DNA of 60,089 nucleotides from Collinsella aerofaciens (GTDB taxonomy: Bacteria > Actinomycetota > Coriobacteriia > Coriobacteriales > Coriobacteriaceae): contig NZ_JAQLEM010000015.1 of assembly GCF_028209885.1 (NCBI RefSeq), positions 1 through 60,089 on the forward strand, in the 5' to 3' direction. Within the stretch, counting starts at the first letter, position 1. Every line of letters begins with the position of its first letter. A program made the translations under genes and the position numbers. Shown one piece after another: positions 59,971 to 60,089 of this stretch. The notes beneath the pieces were generated by a model. It searched no databases. It saw only the letters and a program-made list of their open reading frames with translations, and was not told the DNA's origin.

Positions 59971-60009
59971 AAAGGGGCGCCGCTGCACACATCGCAGCGG
60001 CGCCCCTTT
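59971..60009 (+). terminator. terminator after the FHA-kinase-FHA locus
   Basis: 15-bp stem AAAGGGGCGCCGCTG / CAGCGGCGCCCCTTT with a 9-base loop, ending in TTTATAT. The last 80 bases of the window hold nothing recognisable. Confidence 0.85.
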
Positions 60010-60089
60010 ATATGGCGTGGACATCTAAAAACGTATGCAGAAGTCGAAAACCTCAACAAGATAACTAAAACATAAAAGCCGCGTGGGGG

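Overview
The window looks like a chromosomal segment of a Collinsella-type coriobacterium (Actinomycetota, Coriobacteriia). The basis is a GC-rich backbone, actinobacterial-style housekeeping genes (pheST behind a T-box leader, glmM, mfd, recQ, DUF4012, M32 carboxypeptidase), and an abundance of sugar PTS, SIS and GntR genes typical of gut Collinsella. The genus call is inference; no rRNA or marker phylogeny is available here.

Layout. 0.2-5.1 kb: a DUF559-like orphan, a zinc phospholipase-C-like protein, and a cobalt/nickel ECF transporter (cbiMN-cbiQ-cbiO) behind a perfect NikR-like palindrome. 5.2-9.4 kb: pheS-pheT under a T-box. 9.5-17.6 kb: M32 peptidase, glmM, DUF4012, a DMT exporter, tRNA-Val(GAC) and a DUF5710 gene. 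17.7-21.9 kb: a visibly AT-richer mannose-family PTS operon (SIS deglycase-IIB-IIC-IID) with its GntR regulator. 22.1-27.8 kb: a defence-like segment with a divergent Sau3AI-like restriction enzyme and C5-methyltransferase, a hypothetical gene, a Schlafen/AlbA_2 ATP-binding regulator, and two dense families of short repeats. 27.9-34.5 kb: M16C peptidase, hicAB, 5-formyl-THF cyclo-ligase, metA and an LDH-family dehydrogenase. 34.6-49 kb: three more SIS genes and three more GntR regulators around recQ, YitT, a HAD phosphatase, a second PTS operon (IIAB-IIC-IID-SIS) and a DMT exporter. 49-55.5 kb: GNAT, threonine aldolase, PAP2 and mfd. 55.8-60 kb: an FHA - Ser/Thr kinase - FHA locus.

Two biological themes stand out. 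First, four SIS proteins of the FrlB/GfrF/FraB deglycase type, each paired with a GntR/UTRA regulator and its own candidate operator, with two mannose-family PTS: this suggests uptake and breakdown of several Amadori-type or amino-sugar conjugates. Second, the terminal locus has two paralogous FHA proteins with an unrecognised shared N-terminal region flanking a membrane kinase that carries a DUF6273 domain, and the first gene has a G9 run beside its ribosome-binding site. It is the best candidate for an undescribed system.

The intergenic spaces are unusually rich in structured repeats. At least four families recur: TCGACGCTGCAAACG-box elements, 24-bp GAGNGTGGAT units, REP-like elements with a GGGACAGGTTTATTTTGG core, and nested palindromes resembling MITEs. 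No transposase, phage gene, CRISPR array or rRNA gene was found.
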